From Paracoccaceae bacterium (GTDB lineage: Bacteria > Pseudomonadota > Alphaproteobacteria > Rhodobacterales > Rhodobacteraceae), in contig JACKKD010000003.1 of NCBI GenBank assembly GCA_020637675.1, positions 434,001-498,000 on the forward strand: a stretch of DNA of 64,000 nucleotides, written 5' to 3'. Numbering within the stretch: position 1 is the stretch's first letter; every line of letters begins with the position of its first letter. This document shows positions 51,990 through 62,232 of the stretch, piece by piece. The notes below the pieces were generated by a model that ran no database searches, had not been told where the DNA came from, and was given only the letters and a program-made list of their open reading frames with translations. The position numbers and the translations under genes were made by a program.

Positions 51990-53168
51990 ATGACGTTTCC
52001 CGAGCGGTTCTCGAACCTTCCGGAATATGCCTTTCCGCGTCTGCGGAAACTCCTCGACCCGCATCCTGCGGGGGGCGAGCCCGTCACCATGACGATTGGA
52101 GAGCCGCAGCACGCCATCCCGGAATTCGTCGCGCCGATCCTCAATGCCCATATGGCGGAGTTCAACCGCTACCCTCCGAACGAGGGCACGCCCGGCCTCC
52201 TCGCCGCCATCGCCGGATGGATTCGCCTGCGCTACGGCGCCGATCTTGGCCCCGATCGTATCATGGTGCTGAACGGCACGCGCGAAGGGCTCTTCGACGC
52301 CTGCCTGGCGCTCTGCCCGGAGGTGAAGCAGGGCCAGCAGCCCGCGGTCCTCATGCCGAACCCCTTCTACCAGCCCTATGCGGCGGCCGCGCTTGCCGTG
52401 GGGGCGGAGCCGGTCTTCGTCCCCGCGACGGCGGCGACCGGCTTTCTGCCCGACTACGAGGGCCTGCCGAGGGCGCTCCTCGACCGGGTGGGCGTGGCCT
52501 ATGTCTGCTCGCCCGCGAACCCGCAGGGGGCGGTGGCGCCGCGCGACTATCTCGCGGGGCTCATCCGGCTGGCGGAGCGGCACGACTTCGTCCTGCTCTC
52601 CGACGAATGCTATTCCGAGATCTGGCGCGACCATCCGCCGGTCGGCGCGCTCGAGGTCGCCGACGCGATCGGCGCCGACCCCGAGCGGGTCGTCGTCATG
52701 AACTCGCTCTCCAAGCGGTCGAACCTCGCCGGGCTCCGCTCCGGCTTTGTCGCCGGCGGGCGCGAGGCCATCGCGCGCTTCCGCCAGCTTCGCGCCTACG
52801 GCGGCGCGCCCCTGCCCCTGCCAGTGCAGCATGTCTCGCAGCGCGCCTGGGGCGACGAGGCCCATGTGGAGGCAAACCGCGCCCTCTATCAGGAAAAGTT
52901 CCGCCTGGCCGATCGGGTCTTCTCGGGAGTGCAGGGTTACCAGGGGCCCGAGGGTGGCTTCTTCCTCTGGCTCCCGGTCGATGACGGCGAGGCGGCGGCG
53001 ATCAGGGTCTGGCGTGAGACGGGGGTCAGGGTGCTCCCCGGCGCCTATCTTGCCCGCGAGGTCGCGGGCCACAATCCGGGCAAGGGCTACATCCGCGTGG
53101 CCATGGTGGCCCCGAAAGAAGAGATGCAGGGCGGTCTGAGAAAGATCCGTGCCTGCCTGTACGGTTGA
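51990..53168 (+). CDS. Class I/II aminotransferase, probably succinyldiaminopimelate transaminase (DapC-type)
   Basis: 392 residues. PLP Lys in [20 protein letters not shown], cofactor contacts in [12 protein letters not shown] and [11 protein letters not shown], and Arg in GYIRVAMV. The N-terminus [17 protein letters not shown] is characteristic of the DapC group in lysine and peptidoglycan precursor synthesis. Overlaps the longest ftsK frame and precedes it by 11 bases; the pair is often found together in alphaproteobacteria. Confidence 0.85.
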   Translation: MTFPERFSNLPEYAFPRLRKLLDPHPAGGEPVTMTIGEPQHAIPEFVAPILNAHMAEFNRYPPNEGTPGLLAAIAGWIRLRYGADLGPDRIMVLNGTREGLFDACLALCPEVKQGQQPAVLMPNPFYQPYAAAALAVGAEPVFVPATAATGFLPDYEGLPRALLDRVGVAYVCSPANPQGAVAPRDYLAGLIRLAERHDFVLLSDECYSEIWRDHPPVGALEVADAIGADPERVVVMNSLSKRSNLAGLRSGFVAGGREAIARFRQLRAYGGAPLPLPVQHVSQRAWGDEAHVEANRALYQEKFRLADRVFSGVQGYQGPEGGFFLWLPVDDGEAAAIRVWRETGVRVLPGAYLAREVAGHNPGKGYIRVAMVAPKEEMQGGLRKIRACLYG

Positions 53169-53179
53169 GGGACGAGGGA

Positions 53180-56053
53180 ATGGCATCTTACCAGGCACGC
53201 CAGCGCGATCCGCTTCTGGACCAGAACATCCAGGCGGCGCTCGAACGGCGCGGGAAGGAGCTTCTTGGCGTGGTGCTTCTGGGGCTCGGGGTCCTGACGG
53301 CGATGATGCTCCTGAGCTACTCGCCCGACGACCCCTCCTGGCTCGCGGCAACGGACGAGCCGGCGCGGAACCTTCTCGGCCGCTTCGGCGCCGCGCTCGC
53401 CTCGCCCCTCTTCGTCATCGCCGGCCAGGGTGCCTGGATGATCGCCGTCATCTTCGCGGCCTGGGGTGCCCGCTTCGTCACCCACCGGGGCGAGGAACGC
53501 GCGCTGTCGCGCGTGATATTCGCCCCGATCGCAGTCGCGCTGATGTCGGTCTATGCCTCGACCCATGTGGCCGGGCCCGGATGGGCGCACAGCTTCGGCC
53601 TCGGCGGGCTCTTTGGCGACACGGTCCTCGGCGCCATCCTCGGTATCGCGCCGATCTCTGCCACACTCGGGCTGAAGCTTCTTGCGTTTCTCGTGGGCGT
53701 GACGACGGTTGCCATGGCGCTCTTCGTCCTCGGTTTCGACCGCGAGGACCTGAAGGCCACCGGGCGCTTCCTCCTCGTCGGGACCGTGGTCGCCTACGAC
53801 GGGCTGATGCGCGCGCTCGGCCGCGGCGCGGCAGCCTCGATCCGGGGTGCGCAGGCGCTGGGCGAACGCCGCCGCGAGGCCGCCCTCAGCCGCGCCGACG
53901 AATCCGCCGCGCTGAGGGAGATGCAGCTCACCGATGCCGGCGCTGCGCCGCGCCGCGGGGCGCAGGTCCTGCGCGCCGATGCGCGCTACGGCGAGCCGGC
54001 GACGGACGGCCATGCCCCCCTCGCCGAGCCCGCCCGCGGAAAGCGCGGGCTCCTCGCCCGCGTGGCCGGCCTCGCCCGCCGCGCGGTGGAGCCGGACTTC
54101 GCCTTGGACCCGGAACCCGAACTGATCGAGCCGCGCCTCTCGCGTTGGGCCGCGACCGCCGAGGCCCCCTCCGAGGATCGTATCCGCGCCCGCATCGCCG
54201 ATGCCGTGAAATCGCGCGCCGGCACCCCGGCCATACCCCGCTCCGAGCCGCCGCTGACCGCCCCGGCCACCGGCCTCCGCGCGGAACCGCTGCTGTCCGC
54301 TGGCGCCCGCGCCCCAGGCGCCAATGTCTTTGCCGCCGACGCAAGTCCCCTCGACGCATCCGGGGATGAGGATTTCGACCTCAACGCCTTCGCCGACCTC
54401 GACGCTGACGATGGCGACGGTCCCGCCATCCCCCGCGCCGCCGCCGGCACCGCCCGCGTCCAGCTTCCCCCCCGCAAGGCCCCCGCGCCCTCGAAACAGG
54501 CCCTCGCCGAGGCACAGCCGCGCCTGCGCTTCGACGACGCCGCGCCCGCCTACGAGATCCCCCCGCTCTCGCTCCTCGCCAGCCCCGCCTCCGTCCAGCG
54601 GCGCCCGCTCTCGAACGAGGCGCTGGAGGAGAACGCCCGGATGCTCGAATCCGTCCTCGACGACTACGGCGTGAAGGGGGAGATCACCTCCGTCCGCCCC
54701 GGCCCGGTCGTCACCATGTACGAACTGGAACCCGCCCCCGGCCTCAAGGCCTCCCGCGTCATCGGCCTGTCCGACGACATCGCGCGCTCCATGTCCGCGC
54801 TGTCCGCCCGCGTCTCCACCGTCCCCGGCCGCACCGTCATCGGCATCGAGCTTCCGAACGCCTTCCGCGAGAAGGTGGTCCTGCGCGAGATCCTCTCCGC
54901 CCGCGACTATGGCGACTCGAACCTCCGCCTGCCGCTTGCCCTCGGCAAGGACATCGCCGGCGACCCGGTGATCGCCAACCTCGCCAAGATGCCCCACCTT
55001 CTCATCGCCGGCACCACCGGCTCGGGCAAGTCCGTCGCCATCAACACCATGATCCTTTCCCTCCTCTACAAGCTCACGCCCGAGGAATGCCGGCTCATCA
55101 TGATCGACCCCAAGATGCTGGAGCTTTCCGTCTATGACGGCATCCCGCATCTCCTCTCCCCCGTCGTCACCGACCCCAAGAAGGCCGTCGTCGCGCTGAA
55201 ATGGGTCGTGGGTGAGATGGAAGAGCGCTATCGCAAGATGTCGAAGATGGGCGTGCGCAACATCGAGGGCTACAACGGCCGCGTGCGCGAGGCGCTCGCC
55301 AAGGGCGAGATGTTCAAGCGCACCGTCCAGACCGGCTTTGACGAGGAAACCGGCGACCCCGTCTTCGAGACGGAGGAAAGCCAGCCCGTCGCCCTTCCCT
55401 ACATCGTCGTCATCGTCGACGAGATGGCCGACCTGATGATGGTCGCCGGGAAGGAGATCGAGGCCTGCATCCAGCGCCTTGCCCAGATGGCCCGCGCCTC
55501 GGGCATCCACCTCATCATGGCGACGCAGCGGCCTTCCGTCGACGTCATCACCGGCACGATCAAGGCCAACTTCCCGACGCGGATTTCCTTCCAGGTCACC
55601 TCCAAGATCGACAGCCGCACGATCCTCGGCGAACAGGGGGCGGAGCAGCTTCTGGGCCAGGGCGACATGCTCTACATGGCCGGCGGCTCCCGCATCACCC
55701 GCGTCCACGGGCCCTTCGTCAGCGATGAGGAGGTGGAGGAGATCGTGACCCACCTGAAGTCCTTCGGCCCCCCCGAATACATGTCGGGCGTGGTCGAGGG
55801 CCCGGACGAGGATGCGGGCGCCGACATCGACATGGTGCTGGGCCTGGGCGGCGGCGACAACGAGGACGCGCTCTACGACCAGGCCGTACAGGTCGTCCTG
55901 CGCGACCGCAAGGTCTCGACGAGCTACATCCAGAGGAAGCTCGGCATCGGCTACAACAAGGCGGCCCGTCTGGTGGAGCAGATGGAGGAAGAGGGGCTGG
56001 TCTCGCCCGCGAACCATGTGGGGAAGCGGGAGATTCTGGTGCCGGAGCAGTAG
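53180..56053 (+). CDS. ftsK: DNA translocase FtsK
   Basis: 957 residues. Four or five N-terminal membrane helices (about 30-200) are followed by a long Ala/Pro/Arg-rich linker (about 215-460). The motor domain has Walker [16 protein letters not shown] (about 613) and Walker [13 protein letters not shown] (about 742). The C-terminal gamma winged helix is [20 protein letters not shown], which reads KOPS to point FtsK to dif. It couples chromosome segregation to division. ATG 53180 was chosen over a TTG at 53165; GAGG lies nine bases upstream. Confidence 0.95.
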   Translation: MASYQARQRDPLLDQNIQAALERRGKELLGVVLLGLGVLTAMMLLSYSPDDPSWLAATDEPARNLLGRFGAALASPLFVIAGQGAWMIAVIFAAWGARFVTHRGEERALSRVIFAPIAVALMSVYASTHVAGPGWAHSFGLGGLFGDTVLGAILGIAPISATLGLKLLAFLVGVTTVAMALFVLGFDREDLKATGRFLLVGTVVAYDGLMRALGRGAAASIRGAQALGERRREAALSRADESAALREMQLTDAGAAPRRGAQVLRADARYGEPATDGHAPLAEPARGKRGLLARVAGLARRAVEPDFALDPEPELIEPRLSRWAATAEAPSEDRIRARIADAVKSRAGTPAIPRSEPPLTAPATGLRAEPLLSAGARAPGANVFAADASPLDASGDEDFDLNAFADLDADDGDGPAIPRAAAGTARVQLPPRKAPAPSKQALAEAQPRLRFDDAAPAYEIPPLSLLASPASVQRRPLSNEALEENARMLESVLDDYGVKGEITSVRPGPVVTMYELEPAPGLKASRVIGLSDDIARSMSALSARVSTVPGRTVIGIELPNAFREKVVLREILSARDYGDSNLRLPLALGKDIAGDPVIANLAKMPHLLIAGTTGSGKSVAINTMILSLLYKLTPEECRLIMIDPKMLELSVYDGIPHLLSPVVTDPKKAVVALKWVVGEMEERYRKMSKMGVRNIEGYNGRVREALAKGEMFKRTVQTGFDEETGDPVFETEESQPVALPYIVVIVDEMADLMMVAGKEIEACIQRLAQMARASGIHLIMATQRPSVDVITGTIKANFPTRISFQVTSKIDSRTILGEQGAEQLLGQGDMLYMAGGSRITRVHGPFVSDEEVEEIVTHLKSFGPPEYMSGVVEGPDEDAGADIDMVLGLGGGDNEDALYDQAVQVVLRDRKVSTSYIQRKLGIGYNKAARLVEQMEEEGLVSPANHVGKREILVPEQ

Positions 56054-56158
56054 GGCCCGCATTCACTGCGTGCCGCTCAGACTTTGCGTGTGCAGTGCGC
56101 AAGCGGAAGAGAACTAGAACAGACTTTGAAGCCAAACGCCGAGCTGCACTAACAAGCC

Positions 56159-56220
56159 GTAGGGTGCGTGCTCGCACGCACCACTCCCGCGCGAAGGGTG
56201 CGTGAAATCACGCACCCTAC
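56159..56220. repeat. Compound REP-like repeat after ftsK
   Basis: Two hairpins in tandem. GGTGCGTG-CTCG-CACGCACC lies at 56163-56182, and AGGGTGCGTG-AAAT-CACGCACCCT at 56195-56218. The outer ends GTAGGGTGCGTG and CACGCACCCTAC also mirror each other over the whole 62 bases. This sort of GTAGGGTGCGTG unit is common between genes in Rhodobacteraceae as I recall. The surrounding ftsK-to-RraA gap, about 315 bases, has no other clear feature. Confidence 0.8.
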
Positions 56221-56345
56221 CTCCCCAACCTCTCGTCCCGCAGCGCCCTGAGCCGCGCGAGCTTCGCCCGCGCCTCGGATTCCGTTACCTGCGCCTCGGC
56301 GACCCTTGCCGCGTGGTCGTGGCGCCGGGGTCCGCCATGCCTCGG
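56217..56345 (-). pseudogene. Possible coding remnant
   Basis: In one minus-strand frame the DNA reads as a helical C-terminus, ARVAEAQVTESEARAKLARL then RALRDERLGR, and stops inside the repeat at 56217-56219. No start codon belongs to it. It could be the tail of a lost gene to the left of the RraA gene. Support is only the regular charged pattern, so treat it as tentative. Confidence 0.25.
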
Positions 56346-56368
56346 CCGCGCGCCGGCATCCGTCGAGC

Positions 56369-56890
56369 CTAGGCCAGCCGCACGCCCGCCACGATCACGC
56401 AGTCGCGGTCGGCATAGACCCAGTCGCCGGGAGAAAACGTCGCGGAACCGAAACTGACAGGCTCGTCGCGGGTCGCCTGCGCCGGCGCGGTGCTTCGCCG
56501 TGCGGTCGTGCCAAGCGCCTTGACGCCGATATCAAGCTGGTCAATCCCTGCGCTGTCTCGAATTGCCCCGTAGATGACGACGCCCCGCCAGCCGTTCCGC
56601 GCCGCGATCCCGGCCAGCCGGTCGCCCATCAGACCGACGCGCAGCGAACCGTGCCCGTCGACGACCAGAACCCGGCCCTGCCCGTCGCTCTCGACCGCCG
56701 CCAGGACCGGCCTGTGATCCTCGAAGGTCGACACGGTGGAACAGGCGCCGGCGAAAGCTTCATGCCGGCCGAAGGATCGGAACTGGGCCTCGCAGACCCG
56801 CACGATGTCGGGATGCGCATCAAAAAGATCGGCGGTGGATGCCTGAGCGGACCAGTCCGCCGGCTGATCGGTCGCTTCCGGGGATTTCAC
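56369..56890 (-). CDS. RraA-family protein
   Basis: 173 residues. Core motifs: GDRLAGIAARNGWRGVVIYG and AIRDSAGIDQLDIGVKALG, then GDWVYADRDCVIV. The family includes RNase E inhibitor RraA and metal-dependent aldolases/decarboxylases; the GxxRD motif with D is present, so either reading is open. The GTG start overlaps the carboxypeptidase stop by four bases, which makes it the last gene of the peptide-transport operon. The much longer open frame is not supported. Confidence 0.8.
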   Translation of the reverse strand: MKSPEATDQPADWSAQASTADLFDAHPDIVRVCEAQFRSFGRHEAFAGACSTVSTFEDHRPVLAAVESDGQGRVLVVDGHGSLRVGLMGDRLAGIAARNGWRGVVIYGAIRDSAGIDQLDIGVKALGTTARRSTAPAQATRDEPVSFGSATFSPGDWVYADRDCVIVAGVRLA

Positions 56891-58401
56891 GTCAGGGCCT
56901 CCACCTTGGCGGTCAGATCCGCGATGTAGGGCGCAGGGTCGAGCCCGCCGCCGGTCACGCGGTGAAGGGTCTCTTCCGGCGTCGACGACCGGCCGTGGCG
57001 ATAGACGTTCTCGGCAAGCCAGCCATGCAGGGGCGCGTAGTCGCCGGCCTCCAGCCCCGTCGCGATCGCGCCGGATTCCTGCGCCTTGGCGAAGAGTTGC
57101 GAAGACATGATGTTGCCGATCGTATAGGTGGGAAAGGAGCCGACATAGCCATGCGACCAATGCACATCCTGCAGAACCCCCAGCGTATCGCTCGGCACCG
57201 CGAGCCCCAGGTAGTCGCGCATCTTCTCGGCCCAGACGGCGGGCAGGTCGGCGACGCCAAGATCGCCGGCCATCAGCGCCGCCTCGATCTCGGAGCGCAG
57301 GATGATGTGCATGTCGTAGGTCAGCTCGTCGGCCTCGACCCGGATGAAACCGGGGCGAACGGCGTTGACGGCGCGCCAGAACGCCTCTTCCGTGACATCG
57401 GCAAGCTGGGCCGGGAACCGGTCGCGCAGGTCGCCGAAATGCAGCGCCCAGAACCGGCGCGAACGGCCGACCCGGTTCTCCCAGAGCCGTGACTGCGATT
57501 CGTGCATCCCGAAGCTGGCACCGCCGACCGCGTAAAGGTTGACGATGTCGGTCGCAAAGATCGTGCGGGAGAATTCCGGCGCCACGCCCTGTTCATACAT
57601 GCCATGCCCCGCCTCGTGCCAGAGCGCGAAGATGCCGCCGGGCGCCCAGGTTTCGCGAAAGCGGCTGGTGATGCGCACGTCATCGCGGGTGAAGGAAATC
57701 TCGAACGGATGCACCGTGTCGTCAAGCCGACCCCGGTTCAGGTCATAGCCCATGCGGGCGGCGATCTTCAGGCCGAAGGCCTTCTGCTCGGCGATCGGGA
57801 AGGGGCGTTCGAGGAAATCCATGCGCGGCTGCGGCGCGGCCGCGGCGCGTTCGATCAGCGGCACCAAGGCGGATTTGAGGCGTGCGTAGATCGTCTGAAG
57901 CCGCTGGTAGTTCATGCCGGGTTCATACATGCCGATCAGCGGGTCATAGGGATGCACCCCGCCGCCGATCGCCGCGGATATCTCGCGCTGCATGGCCATC
58001 ATCCGGTCGAGAAGCGGCGCGTAGCCCGCGAAGTCGTTCTTCGCCCGCGCCTCGGCCCATGCCGCGTGGGCGCGGGTCTTGAGCCCCGCCATCTCGGAGA
58101 CGATGCGCGACGGAATGCGGGAAAGCGTGCCGATCTCGGCCTCGGCCCGCGCCAGCGCGCGGCGGCGAATGTCGTCCCCCGGGGCCGAGGCCAGTTCATC
58201 GCGGGCGCCGTCCATCGCGCGGCGCATGTCCTCGCCGGTCGCCAGATCGCGGGCGAGGTCGGTCAGCGTTGCAACCTGATGGCCGCGCGCATCGATGCCG
58301 CCGGGCGGCATCATCGTGCGTGCATCCCAGCCAAGAAGGTTTACCGCGCAGATGACGTCGTTGATCCGCGCCATGCGGGCCTCGAAGTCGGCATAGCTCA
58401 T
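56887..58401 (-). CDS. M32-family carboxypeptidase (Taq type)
   Basis: 504 residues. Zinc metallopeptidase with ALWHEAGHGMYEQG (HExxH), the third ligand Glu in FGMHESQSRLWEN, HPFEISF and the C-terminal SSQLFAKAQ. It removes C-terminal residues from peptides in the cytoplasm. ATG 58401 overlaps the stop of the ABC ATPase gene by four bases, so it is expressed with a peptide importer and probably acts on its cargo. Confidence 0.93.
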   Translation of the reverse strand: MSYADFEARMARINDVICAVNLLGWDARTMMPPGGIDARGHQVATLTDLARDLATGEDMRRAMDGARDELASAPGDDIRRRALARAEAEIGTLSRIPSRIVSEMAGLKTRAHAAWAEARAKNDFAGYAPLLDRMMAMQREISAAIGGGVHPYDPLIGMYEPGMNYQRLQTIYARLKSALVPLIERAAAAPQPRMDFLERPFPIAEQKAFGLKIAARMGYDLNRGRLDDTVHPFEISFTRDDVRITSRFRETWAPGGIFALWHEAGHGMYEQGVAPEFSRTIFATDIVNLYAVGGASFGMHESQSRLWENRVGRSRRFWALHFGDLRDRFPAQLADVTEEAFWRAVNAVRPGFIRVEADELTYDMHIILRSEIEAALMAGDLGVADLPAVWAEKMRDYLGLAVPSDTLGVLQDVHWSHGYVGSFPTYTIGNIMSSQLFAKAQESGAIATGLEAGDYAPLHGWLAENVYRHGRSSTPEETLHRVTGGGLDPAPYIADLTAKVEALT

Positions 58402-59405
58402 GTCCTGGTCTCCGGTTTGCCGAAGTCGGCTAGGTGGCAGGCAGCGAGGTGCCCGGTTCCCCGCGGGGACAGTTCCGGACGTTCGGTCCGGCAGCGGTCG
58501 AAGGCGTGCGGACAGCGGGTGTGGAACAGGCAACCCTGCGGCAGGTTGATCGGGCTTGGCAACTCGCCCCGCGCGGCGACCTTGCGGCTGCGACGGGCGG
58601 GGTCAAGCTCGGGCGCGGCATCGAGAAGCGCGCGGGTATAGGGATGGCGGGGGGCGGAGAACAGCGCCTCGGTCGGCCCGATCTCGACCACCTTGCCGAG
58701 ATACATGACGGCCACCCGGTGTGAGATATGGCGCACCAGGCGCAGATCGTGGGCGACGAACACGACCGTCAGGTGCAGCCGCTCCTGCAGGTCGAGAAGC
58801 AGGTTCACCACTTGCGCCTGCACCGACACGTCGAGGGCGGAGACAAGTTCATCCGCGACCAGCACTTCGGGCTCCACCGCCAGCGCCCGCGCAATTCCGA
58901 TGCGCTGGCGCTGGCCGCCGGAAAACTCGTGCGGATAGCGGTCGGCGGCGTCGGGGTTCAGGCGCACCAGCGCCAGCAGTTCCTCTATGCGCCCGGGGAT
59001 CCCGGCGGCAGGGCGCATCTTGTGGACGCCAAGGGCCTCGCCCAGAATGCCGCGCACCTTCATGCGCGGATTGAGAGAGCTGTAGGGGTCCTGAAAGATC
59101 ATCTGGACGCGGCGGTTGAACGCGCGCCGGACCTTGCCTTGCAGCAAGGCGATGTCCTGGCCTTCGAAGACGATCCGCCCGGCGTCGCAGTCGTGCAGCC
59201 GCACGAGACAGCGCGCCAAAGTCGATTTCCCGCAGCCGCTTTCGCCGACAATGCCCAGCGTTTCGCCGCGCCGGATCTCGAGGCTGACCCCGTTCAGCGC
59301 ATGGACCGCCGGCGCAGGCTGGCCCGAGAGCCGGTGCAGGACGCCTTGCCTGAGCGGGAACCGCTTGCCGACATTCTCGGCGGTGATCAGGACCTCGCCC
59401 GTCAT
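58398..59405 (-). CDS. Oligo/dipeptide ABC transporter ATP-binding protein (DppF/OppF type)
   Basis: 335 residues. Walker A GIVGESGCGKSTLARC, signature FSGGQRQRIGIAR, Walker B VLVADELVSALD. The C-terminal oligopeptide domain has cysteines in GCLFHTRCPHAFDRC. It overlaps the other ATPase gene by four bases. Part of binding protein-B-C-D-F. Confidence 0.93.
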   Translation of the reverse strand: MTGEVLITAENVGKRFPLRQGVLHRLSGQPAPAVHALNGVSLEIRRGETLGIVGESGCGKSTLARCLVRLHDCDAGRIVFEGQDIALLQGKVRRAFNRRVQMIFQDPYSSLNPRMKVRGILGEALGVHKMRPAAGIPGRIEELLALVRLNPDAADRYPHEFSGGQRQRIGIARALAVEPEVLVADELVSALDVSVQAQVVNLLLDLQERLHLTVVFVAHDLRLVRHISHRVAVMYLGKVVEIGPTEALFSAPRHPYTRALLDAAPELDPARRSRKVAARGELPSPINLPQGCLFHTRCPHAFDRCRTERPELSPRGTGHLAACHLADFGKPETRT

Positions 59406-60388
59406 ACCGGCGATCCGGCGGCTGTGACGGCGGTCCGGTTGAAGCAGGCCACGCTGCGGCCGGGCGCGAGGTCTTCCAGCACGGGCACGCGGGCGCGGCA
59501 GGGTCCGGTCGCGAAGTCGCAGCGCGGATTGAACGCGCAGCCGGCCGGAATCCGGTCAAGCGGCGGCGGCGTGCCCTCGATAGACAGCAGCATGCTGCGC
59601 TCCGTCCCGGCATGCGGCACCGATCCGAGCAGCCCGCGGGTATAGGCATGGGCGGGCTGGGCGAAGACATCGCGGACCGTTCCCGTCTCGACAATGCGCC
59701 CCGCATACATGACCGCGATCCGGTCGCAGGTCGCCGCGACAACGCCAAGATCATGGGTGACCAGAACGACGCTCATCGACAGCTCGTCGCGCAGGTCAAG
59801 GATCAGTTTCAGGATCTGGTCCTGGATCGTGACATCCAGTGCCGTTGTGGGTTCGTCGGCCAGAAGCAGCGTGGGGTTGCCGGCCAGCGCGATGGCGATC
59901 ATCACCCGCTGCCGCATCCCGCCCGAGAACTGGTGGGGATATTCCTTCAGCCGCCGCGCGGCGTCGGGAATGCCCACGAGGTCCATGAGGTCGCGGGCGC
60001 GGGCGGCCCGTGCGGCCCGGTCCAGATCGGTATGCGCCTTGAGGTTCTCCTCGATCTGGGTGAAGACCGGCAGGACCGGGTTCAGCGCGGTCATCGGCTC
60101 CTGAAAGATCATCGAGATCTGGCCGCCGCGCACGCCGCGCAGATCGGCATCGCTCATCGTCAGGATGTCGCGGCCCTGCCAGCGCACATGGCCCGAGACA
60201 GCGCCCGAAGCCGGCAGGAGACGCATGATCGAGCGCAGCGTCACGCTCTTGCCCGATCCGCTTTCGCCGACGAGGCCCAGCACCTCGCCGGGCAGGACGG
60301 TGAAGGAGACGTCGTTGACGGCGGTCAGGCGCCCGCCGGCGAAGGTGGTCGTGAGGTTGCGCACCTCGAGCGCCGGAGCCTGGGTCAT
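59402..60388 (-). CDS. Oligo/dipeptide ABC transporter ATP-binding protein (DppD/OppD type)
   Basis: 328 residues. Walker A GLVGESGSGKSVTLRSI, signature FSGGMRQRVMIAIAL and Walker B LLLADEPTTALD. The tail has GCAFNPRCDFATGPC, as expected for OppD/DppD. The start at 60388 overlaps the permease stop by four bases; the longer open frame is a shadow. Confidence 0.93.
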   Translation of the reverse strand: MTQAPALEVRNLTTTFAGGRLTAVNDVSFTVLPGEVLGLVGESGSGKSVTLRSIMRLLPASGAVSGHVRWQGRDILTMSDADLRGVRGGQISMIFQEPMTALNPVLPVFTQIEENLKAHTDLDRAARAARARDLMDLVGIPDAARRLKEYPHQFSGGMRQRVMIAIALAGNPTLLLADEPTTALDVTIQDQILKLILDLRDELSMSVVLVTHDLGVVAATCDRIAVMYAGRIVETGTVRDVFAQPAHAYTRGLLGSVPHAGTERSMLLSIEGTPPPLDRIPAGCAFNPRCDFATGPCRARVPVLEDLAPGRSVACFNRTAVTAAGSPV

Positions 60389-61230
60389 CGCTTGGTCCTC
60401 AGAAGTTCCGCCAGCCCGTCGCCGGTCAGGCTGAAGCCGAGGCCCGTCAGCACGATGGCGAGGCCGGGAAAGACCGAAATCCACCAGGCCGTCGCCATGA
60501 AGTTCTTGCCGTCGGCGATCTGCACCCCCCATTCGGCGGCCGGGGGCTGGGCGCCAAGCCCGAGATAGCCGAGGCTGGAGCCGAGCAGGATCGCCAGCGC
60601 CATGTCGGTCATCCAGTAGACGATGGCGGGGGTGATCGCGTTGGGCAGCAGATGGACGAAGATGATCCGCGCATGGGTATAGCCCATCGCCCGCCCCGCA
60701 TCGGCATAGTCGAGCCGCTTCTGCACGCGGACTTCGGCAGCGATGATGCGGGCGTAGAAGACCCAGCCGACGACGCCGACGGCGATATACATGTTCACGA
60801 GGCCGGGCCCAAGAACCGAGACGATGGCGATGACGAGGACGAGGAAGGGAAAGGTGATGACCGCATCCACGATCCGCCCGAAGATGACCTCGGCCCAACC
60901 GCCGGCATAACCCACAAGCGCGCCGACGACGGTGCCGAACAGGAACGGGAAGACGGTGGCGAAGAACGCGATCTGCATGTCGATCGTGTAGGCGTGCAGG
61001 ACGCGGGAAAGCACGTCGCGGCCGAAATTGTCGGTGCCCATCGGGTGGGCGGAGGTCGGAGCCTGAAGCAATGCGCCGTAGTCGAAGGCATTGGGGTCAT
61101 AGGGTGCGACCTGGGCGGGGAAAACCGCCACGACAGCGCTGGCGAGAAGGATCGTCGCGCCGAAGATCAGCGGCCGGGGCAGAACGCGGCGGCGGCGCGC
61201 GGCCATCATGGGCGTCGTCACATCCGTCAT
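60385..61230 (-). CDS. Peptide ABC transporter permease (DppC/OppC type)
   Basis: 281 residues, about six helices. DNFGRDVLSRVLHA near the N-terminus and the EAA-like loop DAGRAMGYTHARIIFVHLLP mark the DppC group. It overlaps both the DppB-type permease and the ATPase gene by four bases. Confidence 0.93.
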   Translation of the reverse strand: MTDVTTPMMAARRRRVLPRPLIFGATILLASAVVAVFPAQVAPYDPNAFDYGALLQAPTSAHPMGTDNFGRDVLSRVLHAYTIDMQIAFFATVFPFLFGTVVGALVGYAGGWAEVIFGRIVDAVITFPFLVLVIAIVSVLGPGLVNMYIAVGVVGWVFYARIIAAEVRVQKRLDYADAGRAMGYTHARIIFVHLLPNAITPAIVYWMTDMALAILLGSSLGYLGLGAQPPAAEWGVQIADGKNFMATAWWISVFPGLAIVLTGLGFSLTGDGLAELLRTKR

Positions 61231-62165
61231 CGCGCCACCCTCGGGTCGAGCCAGGCCTGGACGAGGTCGGTCAGCAGGAAGGTCAGCGAGACGAGCACGG
61301 CGAGCGCGATGGTCAGGCCCTGCACCACCGGATAGTCGCGGCCATAGATGCTGTCCACCATGAGCCGCCCGGCGCCGGGAATGGCAAAGACGGTCTCGGT
61401 GATTACCGCGCCGCCCAGCAGCGTGCCGATCGACAGCCCGAACAGCGCCACGGTCGAGATCAGCGCGTTGCGCAGGACGTGGCGGGACAGGATGAGCCGC
61501 GGGCGCAGCCCCTTGGCACGCGCGAACTGCACGTATTCGGCGTCTATCACGCCGATGATCGCGGCCCGAAGATTGCGCATCAGGATCGCCGACAGGCTCA
61601 GCGCCAGGGTCAGCGCGGGCAGGAACAGATGATAGAGATGGTCGAGGAAGCCGTCACCGTAGCCTCCGACAGGAAACCAGCCAAGCCGCGCGCCAAAGAC
61701 GGTCAGCAGGATCAGCCCCAGATAGAAGACGGGCATCGACAGCCCCACCTGGAAGGCGCCGCGCACGACGCTGTCGGCCGCGCGCCCACGCCGAAGCGCC
61801 GCGACGAAGGCCAGGGGCACCGCGAAGAGAACCGCGATCAGCGCCGCCATGACGGTGAGCAGAATGGTGATGGGCAGCCGCGCGGCGATCAGTTCAGCGA
61901 CCGGAAGCTTGAGGTGGATCGAATTGCCCAGATTGCCGGTCGCCACCGATTTCGCGAAGACCGCGAACTGCACCGGAAGCGAACGGTCGAGGCCAAGCTC
62001 ACGGTTGATGCGTTCCACATCGGCGTCGAGCGCCCGGTCGCCGAGAATTGCGCTCGCGGGATCGCCGGGCAGCAGGCGGACCAGAACGAAGACGACGATC
62101 AGGATGAAGAGAAGCGTCGGGATCAGCTGCAGAAGACGGCGGACGATGAAGGATGCCAGGTGCAA
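61227..62165 (-). CDS. Peptide ABC transporter permease (DppB/OppB type)
   Basis: 312 residues, about six helices. FIVRRLLQLIPTLLFILIVV at the N-terminus and the EAA loop ARAKGLRPRLILSRHVLRNA are typical. GGAVITETVFAIPGAGRLMV is the signature of the DppB group. Separated by about 67 bases, with a hairpin, from the binding-protein gene. Confidence 0.93.
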   Translation of the reverse strand: MHLASFIVRRLLQLIPTLLFILIVVFVLVRLLPGDPASAILGDRALDADVERINRELGLDRSLPVQFAVFAKSVATGNLGNSIHLKLPVAELIAARLPITILLTVMAALIAVLFAVPLAFVAALRRGRAADSVVRGAFQVGLSMPVFYLGLILLTVFGARLGWFPVGGYGDGFLDHLYHLFLPALTLALSLSAILMRNLRAAIIGVIDAEYVQFARAKGLRPRLILSRHVLRNALISTVALFGLSIGTLLGGAVITETVFAIPGAGRLMVDSIYGRDYPVVQGLTIALAVLVSLTFLLTDLVQAWLDPRVAR

Positions 62166-62198
62166 AGGTCACGTCTCCTGTTGCGCGCCGCCGCAGGA

Positions 62199-62222
62199 CG
62201 CGGAGGGGTTGCCCCCTCCGCG
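62199..62222 (-). promoter_or_regulatory. Intercistronic hairpin between binding-protein and permease genes
   Basis: CGCGGAGGGG and CCCCTCCGCG form a perfect 10-base stem with loop TTGC, 11 bases after the binding-protein stop. Such hairpins commonly protect the upstream message and reduce read-through, so that the binding protein outnumbers the membrane parts. Confidence 0.65.
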
Positions 62223-62232
62223 GCGGATATCG

